DNA of 64,000 nt from Viola odorata. Taxonomy: Eukaryota > Streptophyta > Magnoliopsida > Malpighiales > Violaceae. The DNA is taken from assembly GCA_963691705.1 (NCBI GenBank), contig OY829538.1, positions 79,862,781 to 79,926,780 on the forward strand, read 5' to 3'. Below are positions 10,573 to 21,274 of this stretch, in pieces. A model generated the notes under the pieces. The model did not search any database. It saw only the letters and a program-made list of their open reading frames with translations, and was not told the DNA's origin. The stretch's first letter is position 1. Each line of letters begins with the position of its first letter. A program made the translations under genes and the position numbers.

Positions 10573-13500
10573 ATGGCTTCTTCTTCTTCTTCTTCTTCTT
10601 CTTCTGCTACCATCCGTGAAGCGAGACTGGCATCTTCTTCTTATGATGTGTTCCTCAGTTTTAGGGGAAAGGACACTCGTAAGGGTTTCATAAGCCACCT
10701 CCGTGACGCTTTAGACAAGAAACAAATCTTGACTTTCGATGATGAGAACATGAACAGAGGAGCCGGCATTTCTCCATCTATTCTCACTGCCATTGAAAAA
10801 TCCACTATTTCTCTCATCATTTTTTCCGAGAACTATGCGGATTCTAAATGGTGCTTGAAAGAACTTGCAAAGATCATCCAATGTAAACATCTTATTGGTC
10901 AGCTCGTTATACCTGTGTTTTATGGAGTAGATCCATCGCACGTCAAAAAGCAAATTGAAAATTTTGGAGTTGCTTTTGATAAGCTCAAAGAACGTCTACG
11001 GGAGGGGGAGATGGATCTGAACGAGGTGAGATCTCACTTGAACGAAGCAGCTAATATATCCGGATGGAATTCACAAATCATCAGGTAACTTTTTCTTTCA
11101 TAGCAACTAACTTTTTTTCACTTAAAAACCAGCTAATACTGTCATTCGCTTGGATTGAGTTAATTTTGTTGTTTGATTGTCTTTTTGATAGACTTGAGAG
11201 TGAGCTTATAAAGTTGATTGTGGGAGATATTTTGAAGAAAAAAAACCTATCAAGTAACAAGCCAGATGCATTACTCACCAAAAGGCCAGTGGGCCACGCA
11301 TTTAAAAGAAATGAGGAAAAGATATGGTCTTGGTTGATGGATGATCAAGTGTTACGAGTTGGCATTTACGGTATGGGGGGTGTGGGCAAAACCACTCTAA
11401 TGAGGCATATTCAGACTCTTCTGGAGGGACAAAGCTCTTTTGAGGTTTATTGGATTACTGTATCTCAAGATTGCAGCATTTGGAAATTACGGAATCTTAT
11501 AGCCAAAGAAATTGGCTTCAACTTTTCAGACGAGGAAGATGAGGTGAAAAGAGCTAAAAGCCTAGCTCAAGCAATGCAAGCAAAAGGAAAATGTGTTCTC
11601 ATTTTAGATGATTTATGGAATTACTTTGACGTGGATAAGGTGGGAATTCTGGTAGGAGAGAATTCGTGCAAGTTGATTCTTATCACAAGGAAGCTGGAAG
11701 TTTGTCGACAAATGGGTTGCAGTAAAGGAAACAGAATAAAATTGAATCGTCTTTCTGAAAAAGAAGCTTGGACCTTGTTCACTCAAGAACTGGGCAAGTA
11801 TGGAACAGAAGAGGAGGAACTGGGCAAGTATGGAACAGAAGTGGAGGAACTGGCAAAAGCTGTTTGTAGGCAATGTGGTGGTTTGCCTCTAGGGATCAGA
11901 GTTATGGCCAGAAGTATGAAGGGAATTTGTAATGTTCATACATGGAGGAATACGCTGGAGGAATTGAAGGAATCAAAAGTTAGTAAGGGTCACGAGATGA
12001 GGGAAGAAGTTTTCTCAGTGTTGAAATTCAGCTACCTTCGTTTGAATGATCCAGCATTGCAAGAATGTTTGTCATACTGCGCATTATTTTCGGAAGATGC
12101 TGAAATTGACAGAAATGATTTAATTGAGTATATGATCGTTGAGGGAATAATAGATGAAAGGAAAAGCAGAGAAGCAGAGTTGGATAAGGGACACACAATG
12201 CTTGACACACTTAAGAATGCATGCTTATTGGAAGGTGGTACTACACGTGTGTGGATGCATGATCTAATTAGGGACATGTTGATCCTTGAATTGAGGGAGG
12301 AGTCCAAAACGCTTGTGGAAGTAGGGGCACAACTTAAAGAATTGCCAGATGTGGAAAAGTGGACAGAGAATTTGGTGAGAGTGTCCTTGGTAAGTAATGA
12401 CATTAAGGTGATTCCTTCCGGCTATACACCAAAGTGTCCCAATCTGTCAACGTTGTTGTTAGGTGGAAATCGTGGATTAAGAATGATAGCAGATTCTTTT
12501 TTTGAGCAATTTCTGGGGCTCAAGGTTCTTGATCTTTCTGGGTGCCGTGAGATTAAGGAACTCCCAAGGTCTATTAGTGATTTGGTGAATCTCACCGCCT
12601 TATTGCTCCGTGCGTGTGGGAATCTAACTTCTGTGCCATCGTTAGCAAAGCTAGAGAAACTAAAGAAGTTAGATCTTAGAGATTGTAAGAGGCTTAAACA
12701 GATGTTTGAAGGTGTGAGATTTCTATTGAAACTCAAGTATTTAGATCTCTCTGGGACTAGAATAAAAGAGATAGGGAGTGGGATAATACCTATGCTTTCT
12801 CGGTTGCAGGTCCTCAAACTATGCCACGAATTTTCAGATTCAAAATTCTCAATTAGAGGAAGCGAAGTGGGGGAGTTGAGGATGTTGGAGACTTTGCATT
12901 GCATATTTAGTAATGTCAGAGAGTTTGAGGAGTACTTGAAATCTCGAGAAAGGTCACCCAGTGATTACTCTATTTTTACTATGAGGGAGGATTCCTACTA
13001 TGCTCGGCCCACTATCAATTACTCAAGGAACTTTCTGACCGTCAAAGATCACAATTTTATTGATCCTTTGGCGTTGTCCACTGACATTAAAGCACTGAAT
13101 ATTCACAATTGTTATAGCACTTTGTACAAGAGACTGTTCCCTCCTAGCCTTCTGGCATCCCTCTTAAACCTACAAGAGATTTGTGTCGACAACTGGCAGG
13201 ATATAGAGGAGATATTTGCAATGAACGAGGGAGAGAGTGGAGAATGGAGGGGATTCCCATTTTCTAATTATTCCACCCGTTCTCTTTCCAATCATTCCTT
13301 ACTCAATCTTAAGTTAATTGATATACGTTTCTGTGACGAGTTGAAGAAACTATTCCCTCCCAGCTTGCTGCCTAACCTCCATAACCTACAAAAGATATCA
13401 GTCGAGTTTTGCTATGGCATGGAAAAGATATTCTCAACAGACCGAGAAGAAGAAGATCACCATGATCCGCCTAATCTCACTGGACTCCATCTTCCAAGGC

Positions 13501-14015
13501 TTACCACATTGGAATTGTGTGATTTACCAAAACTGAGAAGCATATACAAGGGCGCAATCATCTGTCATTCTCTACAACAAATTTATATATGTAAGTGTCA
13601 CAAGTTAAAGAAACTATTCCCTCTCTGCTTGCTGCCTATCCTTCATAACCTACAAAATATATCAGTCTGCTTTTGCTATGGCATGGAAGAGATATTCTCA
13701 ACAGACTACGAAGAAGAATTATTATTTGATCATCCTAATCTCACTGGACTCCATCTTTCAAGGCTTACCACATTGAATTTGCGTAATTTACCAAAACTGA
13801 GAAGCATATACAAGGGCGCAATCATCTGTCATTCTCTACAACAAATTCAACTGGTTAGATGCCCGAAATTAAAGAGGATAACGCTCCCTCTCCCACAACC
13901 TTCCCTTCAAAGAATCCAGGTTTATCCAAAGGAGTGGTGGGAATCATTGCATTGGGGCGAGGCCAACGACAAAAATCATCTCGAATGTGTCTTTAAAGAT
14001 GATTGGACGATTTGA
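10573..14015 (+). CDS. TIR-NB-ARC-LRR immune receptor with CNL-type NB-ARC
   Basis: Two exons: 10573-11084 (ends ATCATCAG|GTAACT) and 11192-14015, giving 1111 residues with no frame break. The ATG chosen is the first with a clean frame into the TIR domain; it opens with a Ser run. TIR domain about 24-145: YDVFLSFRGKDTRKGFISHL, and SKWCLKEL with the likely catalytic NADase Glu at 97. A TNL-type linker (LNEAANISGWNSQIIR) crosses the intron. NB-ARC: P-loop GMGGVGKTT 231-239, kinase-2 CVLILDDLW 305-313, GLPLG, MHD at 526-528. Leucine-rich repeats run from about 570 to the end, with EIFxxxEGE-type segments. Kinase 2 ends in Trp, as in CNLs; TNLs usually have Asp there. LNDPALQECLSYCALF and VWMHDLIRDM resemble RPS2/At4g27220-like (G10) CNLs. 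Such receptors act inside the cell as pathogen sensors. The intact frame suggests a working gene. Confidence 0.9.
11788..11847 (+). repeat. 30-bp tandem duplication in the NB-ARC coding sequence
   Basis: Two units of TGGGCAAGTATGGAACAGAA (starting 11791 and 11821) encode ELGKYGTEEE and ELGKYGTEVE just before the GLPLG motif region. The duplication keeps frame. Confidence 0.9.
13330..13857 (+). repeat. 264-bp tandem duplication of LRR units
   Basis: Coding sequence from about 13330 recurs 264 bp on (88 codons). Both copies contain LHNLQ, CYGME, IFSTD, NLTGLHL, RLTTL, and LPKLRSIYKGAIICHSLQQI. The recent in-frame duplication expanded the LRR domain. Confidence 0.9.
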
Positions 14016-14686
14016 GAGAATGCGTGGCTGAGAAGAGTGGTAAGGCTTTCACAATCTTCGTCATTGCTTTCTATATCCCATTCTAGAAACCCTGATTAGT
14101 TACTTTTATTATTAATAACAAATGCCTACAATCTGCCGATTCTGCGAACTTAATTATAAGCATGTGTTCATCTCATATTCTATGATTATCCATTTCTCTA
14201 ATATAGCCACTTTATTTTGGAACCATGCTTGCCTTATACTAGAATGTTGTTTGTGGTTTATGCTTTGTATGTGGTTAGCTTAATGCAGAGAGCATATGCC
14301 TGTTTTTCTCCAGATGCTTAATTCATTGCAGTTCCGGAGATGAATGCAATCAAATTGAAGAAAGAGAGAAAAGATGAGGAAAAGATGAATTAATGTGAGC
14401 TCTAATGATCTTTCGGATTTGTGAGAATGATTAGAGGGTGGCGTGACACTTTTTTCTATTTTTTCTATAGAACTTCAGTCCTATTTTTCCAAACCAAATG
14501 TAATTAAAACACATCCTCATCTTCCCCCAATTAATCAAGCCAATTGATTTTATGGGATGATGAGAGCAACTGGTCATAAAGATGTATTAATGTGATGAAG
14601 TGGATGAAGAGGAAAAGATAATGTGAGCTCTGTGTTTTATAGCGATACTTTCAAAGTTAACGGAAAGAATGTGACACTTTTTCCTG
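14016..14686. other. 3' flank of the TIR-NLR gene with direct repeats
   Basis: No gene. A motif cluster (GAGGAAAAGAT, AATGTGAGCTCT, then GTGACACTTTTT) occurs near 14371-14460 and again near 14607-14682, and its last part recurs after the Mutator element at 16808. This suggests an old local duplication into which the element inserted. Confidence 0.5.
14678..14686 (+). repeat. 9-bp target site duplication, left
   Basis: TTTTTCCTG, repeated exactly at 16797-16805 on the other side of the element. Confidence 0.85.
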
Positions 14687-16796
14687 AGGAATGCGCACCC
14701 GGAGGTCCCTCCACTTATTATTTTCATTTTAGTCAGTCCCTAACGTTTGTTTTTGTTCGATTTGGTCCCACACGTTACCTCCGTTAGACCCGCGGAGTCC
14801 CTCCTCCGATAACGAGGCTAACGGCCGTTAGTTTTGAATTTTTTATTATTATTTCTGATAAAAGTAACTGACAGCGGGACCCACATGTCAGGAAAATTAA
14901 TTTTAATTTTAAAAATATTAGAAAAATACTAAAAAATTAGAAAAATTAAAAGAAAAATATTAAAAAATACAGAAAATTTAGAAAATTTTTTTTCTTTTCT
15001 TTTCTTCTCTTTTTTTTCCTTTCCTAACTAATTTAACTAAACAAATTAAAAATAATTATTCCTACTTTTTCTTTTCTTTTCTTCTCCGTTTTTCTCATTT
15101 TACTTTTCTCTTTCTTTTCTAATTTATTTAAATTAACAAAATTAAAAATGAAATAAACGGAAAAATTGAAAATCAAAAATGGAATTAAAAATCTAAAATC
15201 AATTTAAATTTTAATTCCAAATTTTCGTTACCTATATCTCTTCCTTTCCTAATCAATCCATCCCTAACCTAAACATAGCCCGATCACATCTCTTCCTTTC
15301 CTACATCTCCTCTTCGATTCCAATTTCAATTTCAATTCTTCCCCTCCTTCATCAATTTCCTTTCTCACACAAATCTCCCAAAAATGTCCTCTCAACCTCC
15401 TGTCTTTTCAGTTTTCAACACCGTCGGCGGTGGCGGCGAATCCCAGCTCCGCTTTCTCCAAACTAGAATCCTTCTCCGATGCAGGGTCGTGGTTGGCGGT
15501 GACGTCGTGGTGGTTGATGGTTAGCAAGGAAGAAGAGGGATCTAAGATTTAATTCGGCGGTGACGTCGTGGTGGTGGTGGTTGATGATTGAGAAGCACAA
15601 CCACGGGATGGATCTGGGTTTAATTCGGCCGGATGTGGTAGAGTAAAATGGGGGAGGAAAGGGAAAGGGATGATGAAGATGCGATGTGGGGTTCATCTGG
15701 GTGGAAAGAAACTATTTTTAATTTATGGCAATGAGGGATGAGCTGTGGCGGTGATGAGTAGAAGTGATGATTGCCGATGGGTGTGGCTTTGTGGGTGAGG
15801 AGATCGGGTCTGTGTTGGTGTGGCGGTGATGATTGCCGATGGTGATGGCGGTTTGGATTTGGAGGGAGAGAAAATGAGTGATGGGTCTGGTGAGTTTTGG
15901 TTTGGATTTGTATGAACGGGTACGAGTTTGTATGAACGGGTACGGGTTGCTTTCGAATAATTCAATTGTTTTGGGTTCAATTAATTCAATACCTGGGACT
16001 CAATTTACATTGACCCTTCTTTCTTTTTTATTTCTGGTTTTCGGCGGAGTCCCTTATGTGAGCTTATTTTACGATTGGTAAAAGGAAAACTTAGATTTTG
16101 TCAAAGACAAGTTGGGTGCAGGCAGACTATTCTACTGGAAGGTGCGGATGGTGCTCATTGACAATATGTAGAAGAGGGCTCATTGGCAATTTTTTTGGAC
16201 TTGACTAGAGTTACTAATCTATTTGGAAATTGTTGTATTCAATTAATTCATTTCCTATTTTCAATGAATTCATTGCAGATTGGTATTAATTAGGAAAGAA
16301 AAGAAAAAAAAAAGGGAGAAAGGTGCTGGTTGGATCCGGAAAGAAAAAGAAAAAGTAGGAATAATTATTTTTAATTTGTTTAGTTAAATTAGTTTTAATT
16401 TTGTTAGTTTAAATTAGTTAGGAAAGGAAAAAAAAGGGGAGAAAAACAGAGAAGAAAAGAAAAGAAAATATTTTTTCTAATTTTTATGTATTTTTCTAAT
16501 ATTTTTCTTTTAATTTTTCTATTTTTTTAGTATTTTTCTAATATTTTTTTTTTAATTTTTCTAATATTTTTAAAATTAAAATTAATTTTCCTGACATGTG
16601 GGTCCCGCTGTCAGTTACTTTTATCAGAAATAATAATAAAAAATTCAAAACTAACGGCCGTTAGCCTCGTTATTGGAGGAGGGACTCCGCGGGTCTAACG
16701 GAGGTAACGTGTGGGACCAAATCGAACAAAAACAAACGTTAGGGACTGACTAAAATGAAAATAATAAGTGGAGGGACCTCCGGGTGCGCATTCCCT
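14687..16796. mobile_element. Mutator-type (Pack-MULE-like) non-autonomous element, 2110 bp
   Basis: Long terminal inverted repeats (about 390-450 bp) start AGGAATGCGCACCCGGAGG and end CCTCCGGGTGCGCATTCCCT. They are flanked by the 9-bp duplication TTTTTCCTG, the size typical of the Mutator superfamily. The arms share GTCCCTAACG, ACACGTTACCTCCGTTAGAC and GGCTAACGGCCGTTAG. No transposase frame is present. The unique interior (about 15080-16340) is richer in GC than its surroundings. From 15230 it looks like a host gene leader (C/T-rich) running into an ATG at 15384 and a 46-codon frame starting MSSQPPVFSVFNTVGGGGES. This fits capture of a gene 5' end, but I cannot name the donor. Confidence 0.88.
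15384..15524 (+). other. possible captured gene start inside the Mutator element
   Basis: ATG at 15384 after a 150-bp C/T-rich leader-like stretch. The frame runs 46 codons (MSSQPPVFSVFNT, Gly run, ESQLRFLQTRILLRCR) then ends at a TAG at 15522. The Gly/Val-rich end comes from a GTGGTGG-type repeat. I do not recognise the protein. Confidence 0.3.
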
Positions 16797-16805
16797 TTTT
16801 TCCTG
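16797..16805 (+). repeat. 9-bp target site duplication, right
   Basis: TTTTTCCTG, identical to 14678-14686. Confidence 0.85.
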
Positions 16806-16979
16806 TGTGACACTTTTTTTCTATTTTTTTCTATAGAATTTCGGTCCTATTTATTTGAATATTTCATTTCATCAAAATTAAATTTTGAAATTCATCTAAC
16901 TATTAAATTATTTTTCGTAATTTATAAAACAGTTTAAAAATTACAGAAGGAGTACTCTGTTACGAGCTTGTTTACTATC

Positions 16980-18540
16980 ATTTTTGTTTTTAGTTTTCTG
17001 TTTTTTTTTCCTGTCTTTTAAAACAAAACACAGAAAATAAGAAACCACTTTTTTTTATTTTTAAAATTATGTTTCTATTTCATTATTATTTTTGTGATTT
17101 TAAAAACAATTTTCTACAACTAGTTTCTATTTTAAAAAAACTGCTTACGGTTTTAAAAGTGGTTTTCTGTTTTAGAAAATATTTCAATTTTAGAAAAATG
17201 AAATCTATCTCAGAAAACAGTGCCCGAATTTTCAGAAACTGGTTTTGTGATTTTTAAAACTATTTTTCAAATTCAGAAAATACAACTTTTCAGAATTAGA
17301 AAATGTTTTTCTAATTTAAAGAATAGATTTTAATTTTAAAAAACTCTTTATGAGACAGAAACTATTTTTCCTAATTTAAAAAAAAATGATATTCAAAAAA
17401 CTATTTTTGAGCATTGGATTTTTTTTTTGAAATTTAGAAGTTTTTTATTATTATTTTAGAACACAATTTTCTATTTTTGAAAGAAAAATCTATATTAAGA
17501 AACTTTTTTGTGATTTTAAAAACAGTTTTTGAAATTCAACTTTTTTTTACAACTCGAAAACATTTTTCTAATTTATAAAAAGATTTTTTTAATTTAAAAA
17601 ATAATTTTTGAGATAGAAACCATTTTTTCTTTTTTATTAAACAATTTAGTAATTCAGAAAATATTTTTTGTGAATTGGAAAACATATTTTGAAATTTAGA
17701 AAACCTTTTTTCTATTTTCTGTTAACAAAAAATCATTTTTCTATTTCAGAAAACATGTTTTTTAATTCATAATTGTTTTGTGATTTTTAAAACTGTTTTT
17801 GAAAAAAAAAACAGTTTCTGTGTTAAAAATTTGATTTATGTTTTTAAAAACTTATTTCTTTTCTAAAATATGGTTTTCTGTTTAAGAAAACATTTCAGTT
17901 TTAGAAAAATCTAAGAAAACAATTTTCAAAATTGAGAAACCAATTTTGGGATTTTTAAAATCAAAAAATACAACTTTTGAGAATTAGAAAATATTTTTAT
18001 TTTGAGAATTAGACATATTTTTCTAATTGAAAGAATAGTTTTTTTAAAAATTTAGAAAAAATTGTTTATGAGATAGAAGTCATTTTTCCTAATTTAAAAA
18101 ACATTTGTAGAAATTCAAAAAACTATATTTTTAAAATTGGAAAAAACATTTTGAAGTTTAGAAACTCTTTTTTTTTAGAACACAGTTTTCTATGTTAAGA
18201 ACTTTTTTTGTGATTTTAATTTTTTTTTTTTGAAAATCAATTTTTTTTTTGAGAATTAGAAAACATTTTTTTAATTTAAAAAACAGTATTCAAAACTACA
18301 GAAAGCAGTTTTCAATATTCAGAATATGAAAAGCAGTTTTGTGATTTTTTCTATTTTCTATTTTAGAAAAAAAATTATATCAGAAAACATGTGTTCTATT
18401 TCATAATTTTTTTTTTGTGTTTTTAAAAACTGTTTTTAAAATTTAAAAAAGTCAAAATTTAGAACTGGTTTCTATTTTAAGAAACAGTTTTTTAAAATTA
18501 TTTTCTAAAATAGAAACCTGATTTTCTTAAAAAATAAAGA
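16980..18540. repeat. 1.5-kb low-complexity A/T tract with quasi-repeat motif
   Basis: Built almost wholly from variants of TTTTAGAAAAC and CAGTTTTCTATTTT, alternating A runs and T runs with rare C and G. Phrases such as GAGATAGAA, TTTTTCTAATTT and GAAAATTAGAAAA return at irregular spacing. Because the motif is close to its own reverse complement, both strands look alike. It seems to be a decayed minisatellite. No gene. Confidence 0.65.
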
Positions 18541-19015
18541 GTTATACGAATGGTTAAAGATATTTAAAGAGTTAAATATATACTTATTCATAATTGAGGT
18601 AATTAAATACTTTAAATATATGGTGTAATTATGTTTATTGATAATAGATAAAAGAGAAAGAAAGAGAGTGAAAATGGAAGAAAGAGAAAAAAAAGTAAGA
18701 AATGATGAAAATCAAAGAAAAAATGATAATAACTTTCTTTGATGCTATTGCCCCTAAAATAAATAACGTGAAGTCATATTACTATTAAACAAGCAAAAAT
18801 ATATATTACTGTTAAAGTAGAAAAAATTTATGGTGAAAAATATATAATAAGGGTAAATTCATGCTAAAAGAATAATTTGTAGGAGTACATTTTTTCTAGA
18901 AATAAGATTTAGACAAATGGTTATGTTATTTGACATAGGAATGTTAACAAGTAGACTCGAACTCAAATCTTTCCCTAGCTATTCTGTAGGAACTAAACAG
19001 AGTTACTAATTATTA
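18541..19015. other. AT-rich intergenic DNA
   Basis: Nothing codes here. A tRNA-derived SINE tail may be present near 18950-18985 (GTAGACTCGAACTCAAATC), but no full element could be bounded. Confidence 0.35.
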
Positions 19016-19142
19016 CTCCCTCTGTTTCCAATTAAATGACTTTTTGAAACAGTAACATTCAGTAAAGCAAACACTAAAAAGTCAAGTAAAATGTATACTA
19101 ACATTCAGTAGGAAAATGACAGTTAATTGGAAATGGAGGAAG
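19016..19142. mobile_element. Stowaway MITE, 127 bp, TA target
   Basis: Ends CTCCCTCTGTTTCCAATTAA and its inverted counterpart TTAATTGGAAATGGAGGAAG, flanked by TA on both sides. Confidence 0.8.
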
Positions 19143-21274
19143 TAACATTTAAAGGGTTAGATAATTATTTTTCCTACTTGAGGTAATTGAATTTCTTAAT
19201 TATAAATTAGTTGAGGTGATTTAATTTTTTAAATATAAATTAGTTATGTGTATAAACAATAGGTAAAAAAGAAAGAGATGAGAATAAATTAAATCAATTC
19301 ATTTAATTCATCAAATAATTAGTTTTACCTAATTATAAAAATTTCAAATTAAGTAATTATAGTTATAAAAATAAAATTCAACTTCATTCATAAACTTACT
19401 CAATCGATTTGAAACTCAAAGTATAATAAAATAATATTTTTATTAATAATAGTACCATAAATTGGTCAAAAGTCAAAACGACGCTATTTCTACAAATTAT
19501 TTATAATGAATAACACATATATTTTAAATTTACATTCATACAGATATAATAACCTCAAGTTTACCTATAACGAGAAACAATAATTTTATCTTCCGCGGAA
19601 TGCGCGGGCTAATATCTTATAAATACGTAATTTGGTAAAATATTTCATCATTTTATTACAATTGGGACAATCATACATAAACTACGTGGTAAAATATTTC
19701 ATCACTCGTCTGTAATTATTTTGTTGTTTCCCAATAAAATTTAATCTCTTAACGGGATCGTTTTTATATCCATACATAAAAGTTTATCATATTTTATCTA
19801 TTTTTCACATGGGCAAATTGGTCATAATCATAAGGTCATAAAAACAAAAATTGCAAAAAAAATCTTGCAAACCATCAGCCAACACAGGCCATTTGGGTTG
19901 GGTTCATTTTAGGAAAATGAATTGGGCCATTCAGATAAACCCATTATATCCATCACGATCCTAGCTCCTAAGCCCATAAGCCTATTGATTTATATTTTAA
20001 TTATTTTATGACCGTGTGATCATGTATGATCATAACTCCTCATCTGAGATCACATGGTCAACGTTTCATTTCACCCTTTCAAAAAAAAAAAAAAAAACGT
20101 TTCATTTCACCTATTTAACGATACACTTCAATTTCGCACGTGTTTGCTTTTATTTTAGATTTTTTGGAACAAAAATGTAGAGAAAGACAAGTTGGATTCA
20201 GATTCAGTCATTTCTTAAAAAGATTGCGGCTATAAGCGTGAGATTTCCTTTTCGATGCTGGCAACTAACAAATCAAATGATGCATATTATGGAGTATCTT
20301 GAACTTTATTCAAGATCCAAAATCGAGACTTAGATCATCCAAATTCATATACTTCCAACAATTCTCATTAAACTCTTGTACCGTTAATAAAAAAATATTA
20401 AAACGTTTTTCATGCTCATTTATATACGAAAGGCAAAAGGCATATTCAAGACAATGTTACAGGACACATGCAGCAAAGTTCATAAGATGGGACACATGAT
20501 ATTGTTGGAGTTTTGTCTGCAACTCTTTTTTAGCCTTAGAAAGGGAAAAAGATGATCGTTGCCTAATCGGGAAATGATGTTGTGGTTGTGAAGAAAGGAA
20601 CTTGGTAAGCATCCCAATTCGGTGTTCTTGTCATTTTATGTTTGTCAACCAATCGAGCTTCTAAATTTATAATACTAATGTTTATCTTTGTTGAGTCGAG
20701 TTTGAGTATCAGCTGAATGAAGCAAATCACGCCGACACCAAATACTACTTGAATGAGATCAATCTCTCATCCAGAAGATATCGGTTGCGTGTGCTTAAAC
20801 TTGGCCATAAGAACTTGCCTCTTTGCAATGGTCCCCCAAGTTTTGATTACTCCACCCAGCCCAAAACAGGCAATTAATCTTGCGAACAGTTTCTCGACCT
20901 AGCTCGAATAAAGAATTAATCTCGTGAACAGTTAAACAGAAATGAAATACCTTCTGGATTAAAAGAAGCTAAAATATATGGAGACTGAGTAAGTGGATAC
21001 TTAGTAATCATTATAGTTAATTGAAGGATCAATTTATCAACAAATTGATATCATCTTGGCTCCTACAATGTGCAACAGCCAACTTCCAGGTACAAAGCAC
21101 TGCTCTGGCTCTTCATACAAGAAATGGCAATTCAAGGACTTCCCATTCTTCTCTCAATCACCATATCCACTCCCAGTCACATACAGCCTGAAACCGAAGC
21201 GGATATGGAAATCTAACACAAGAAACATCTATACCGTCGTGTTAAAATATATCACAAAAAGAGGTTCACAGTAA
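19143..21274. other. intergenic; 3' flank of the DUF1365 gene
   Basis: No gene supported. AT-rich to about 20500, then more balanced sequence that may include the 3' UTR of the DUF1365 gene. A poly-A scar with direct repeats sits at 20061-20111. Confidence 0.4.
20061..20111 (+). repeat. 15-bp direct repeats flanking CTTTC plus a poly-A run
   Basis: ACGTTTCATTTCACC at 20061-20075 and again at 20097-20111, with CTTTC and sixteen A between. This is the arrangement left by a target-primed reverse transcription event that copied almost nothing but the poly-A tail. Confidence 0.7.

Noticed and set aside
12032..12904. Minus-strand frames within the NLR gene
   Set aside because: Antisense of a long intact NB-ARC/LRR exon, with no recognisable domain.
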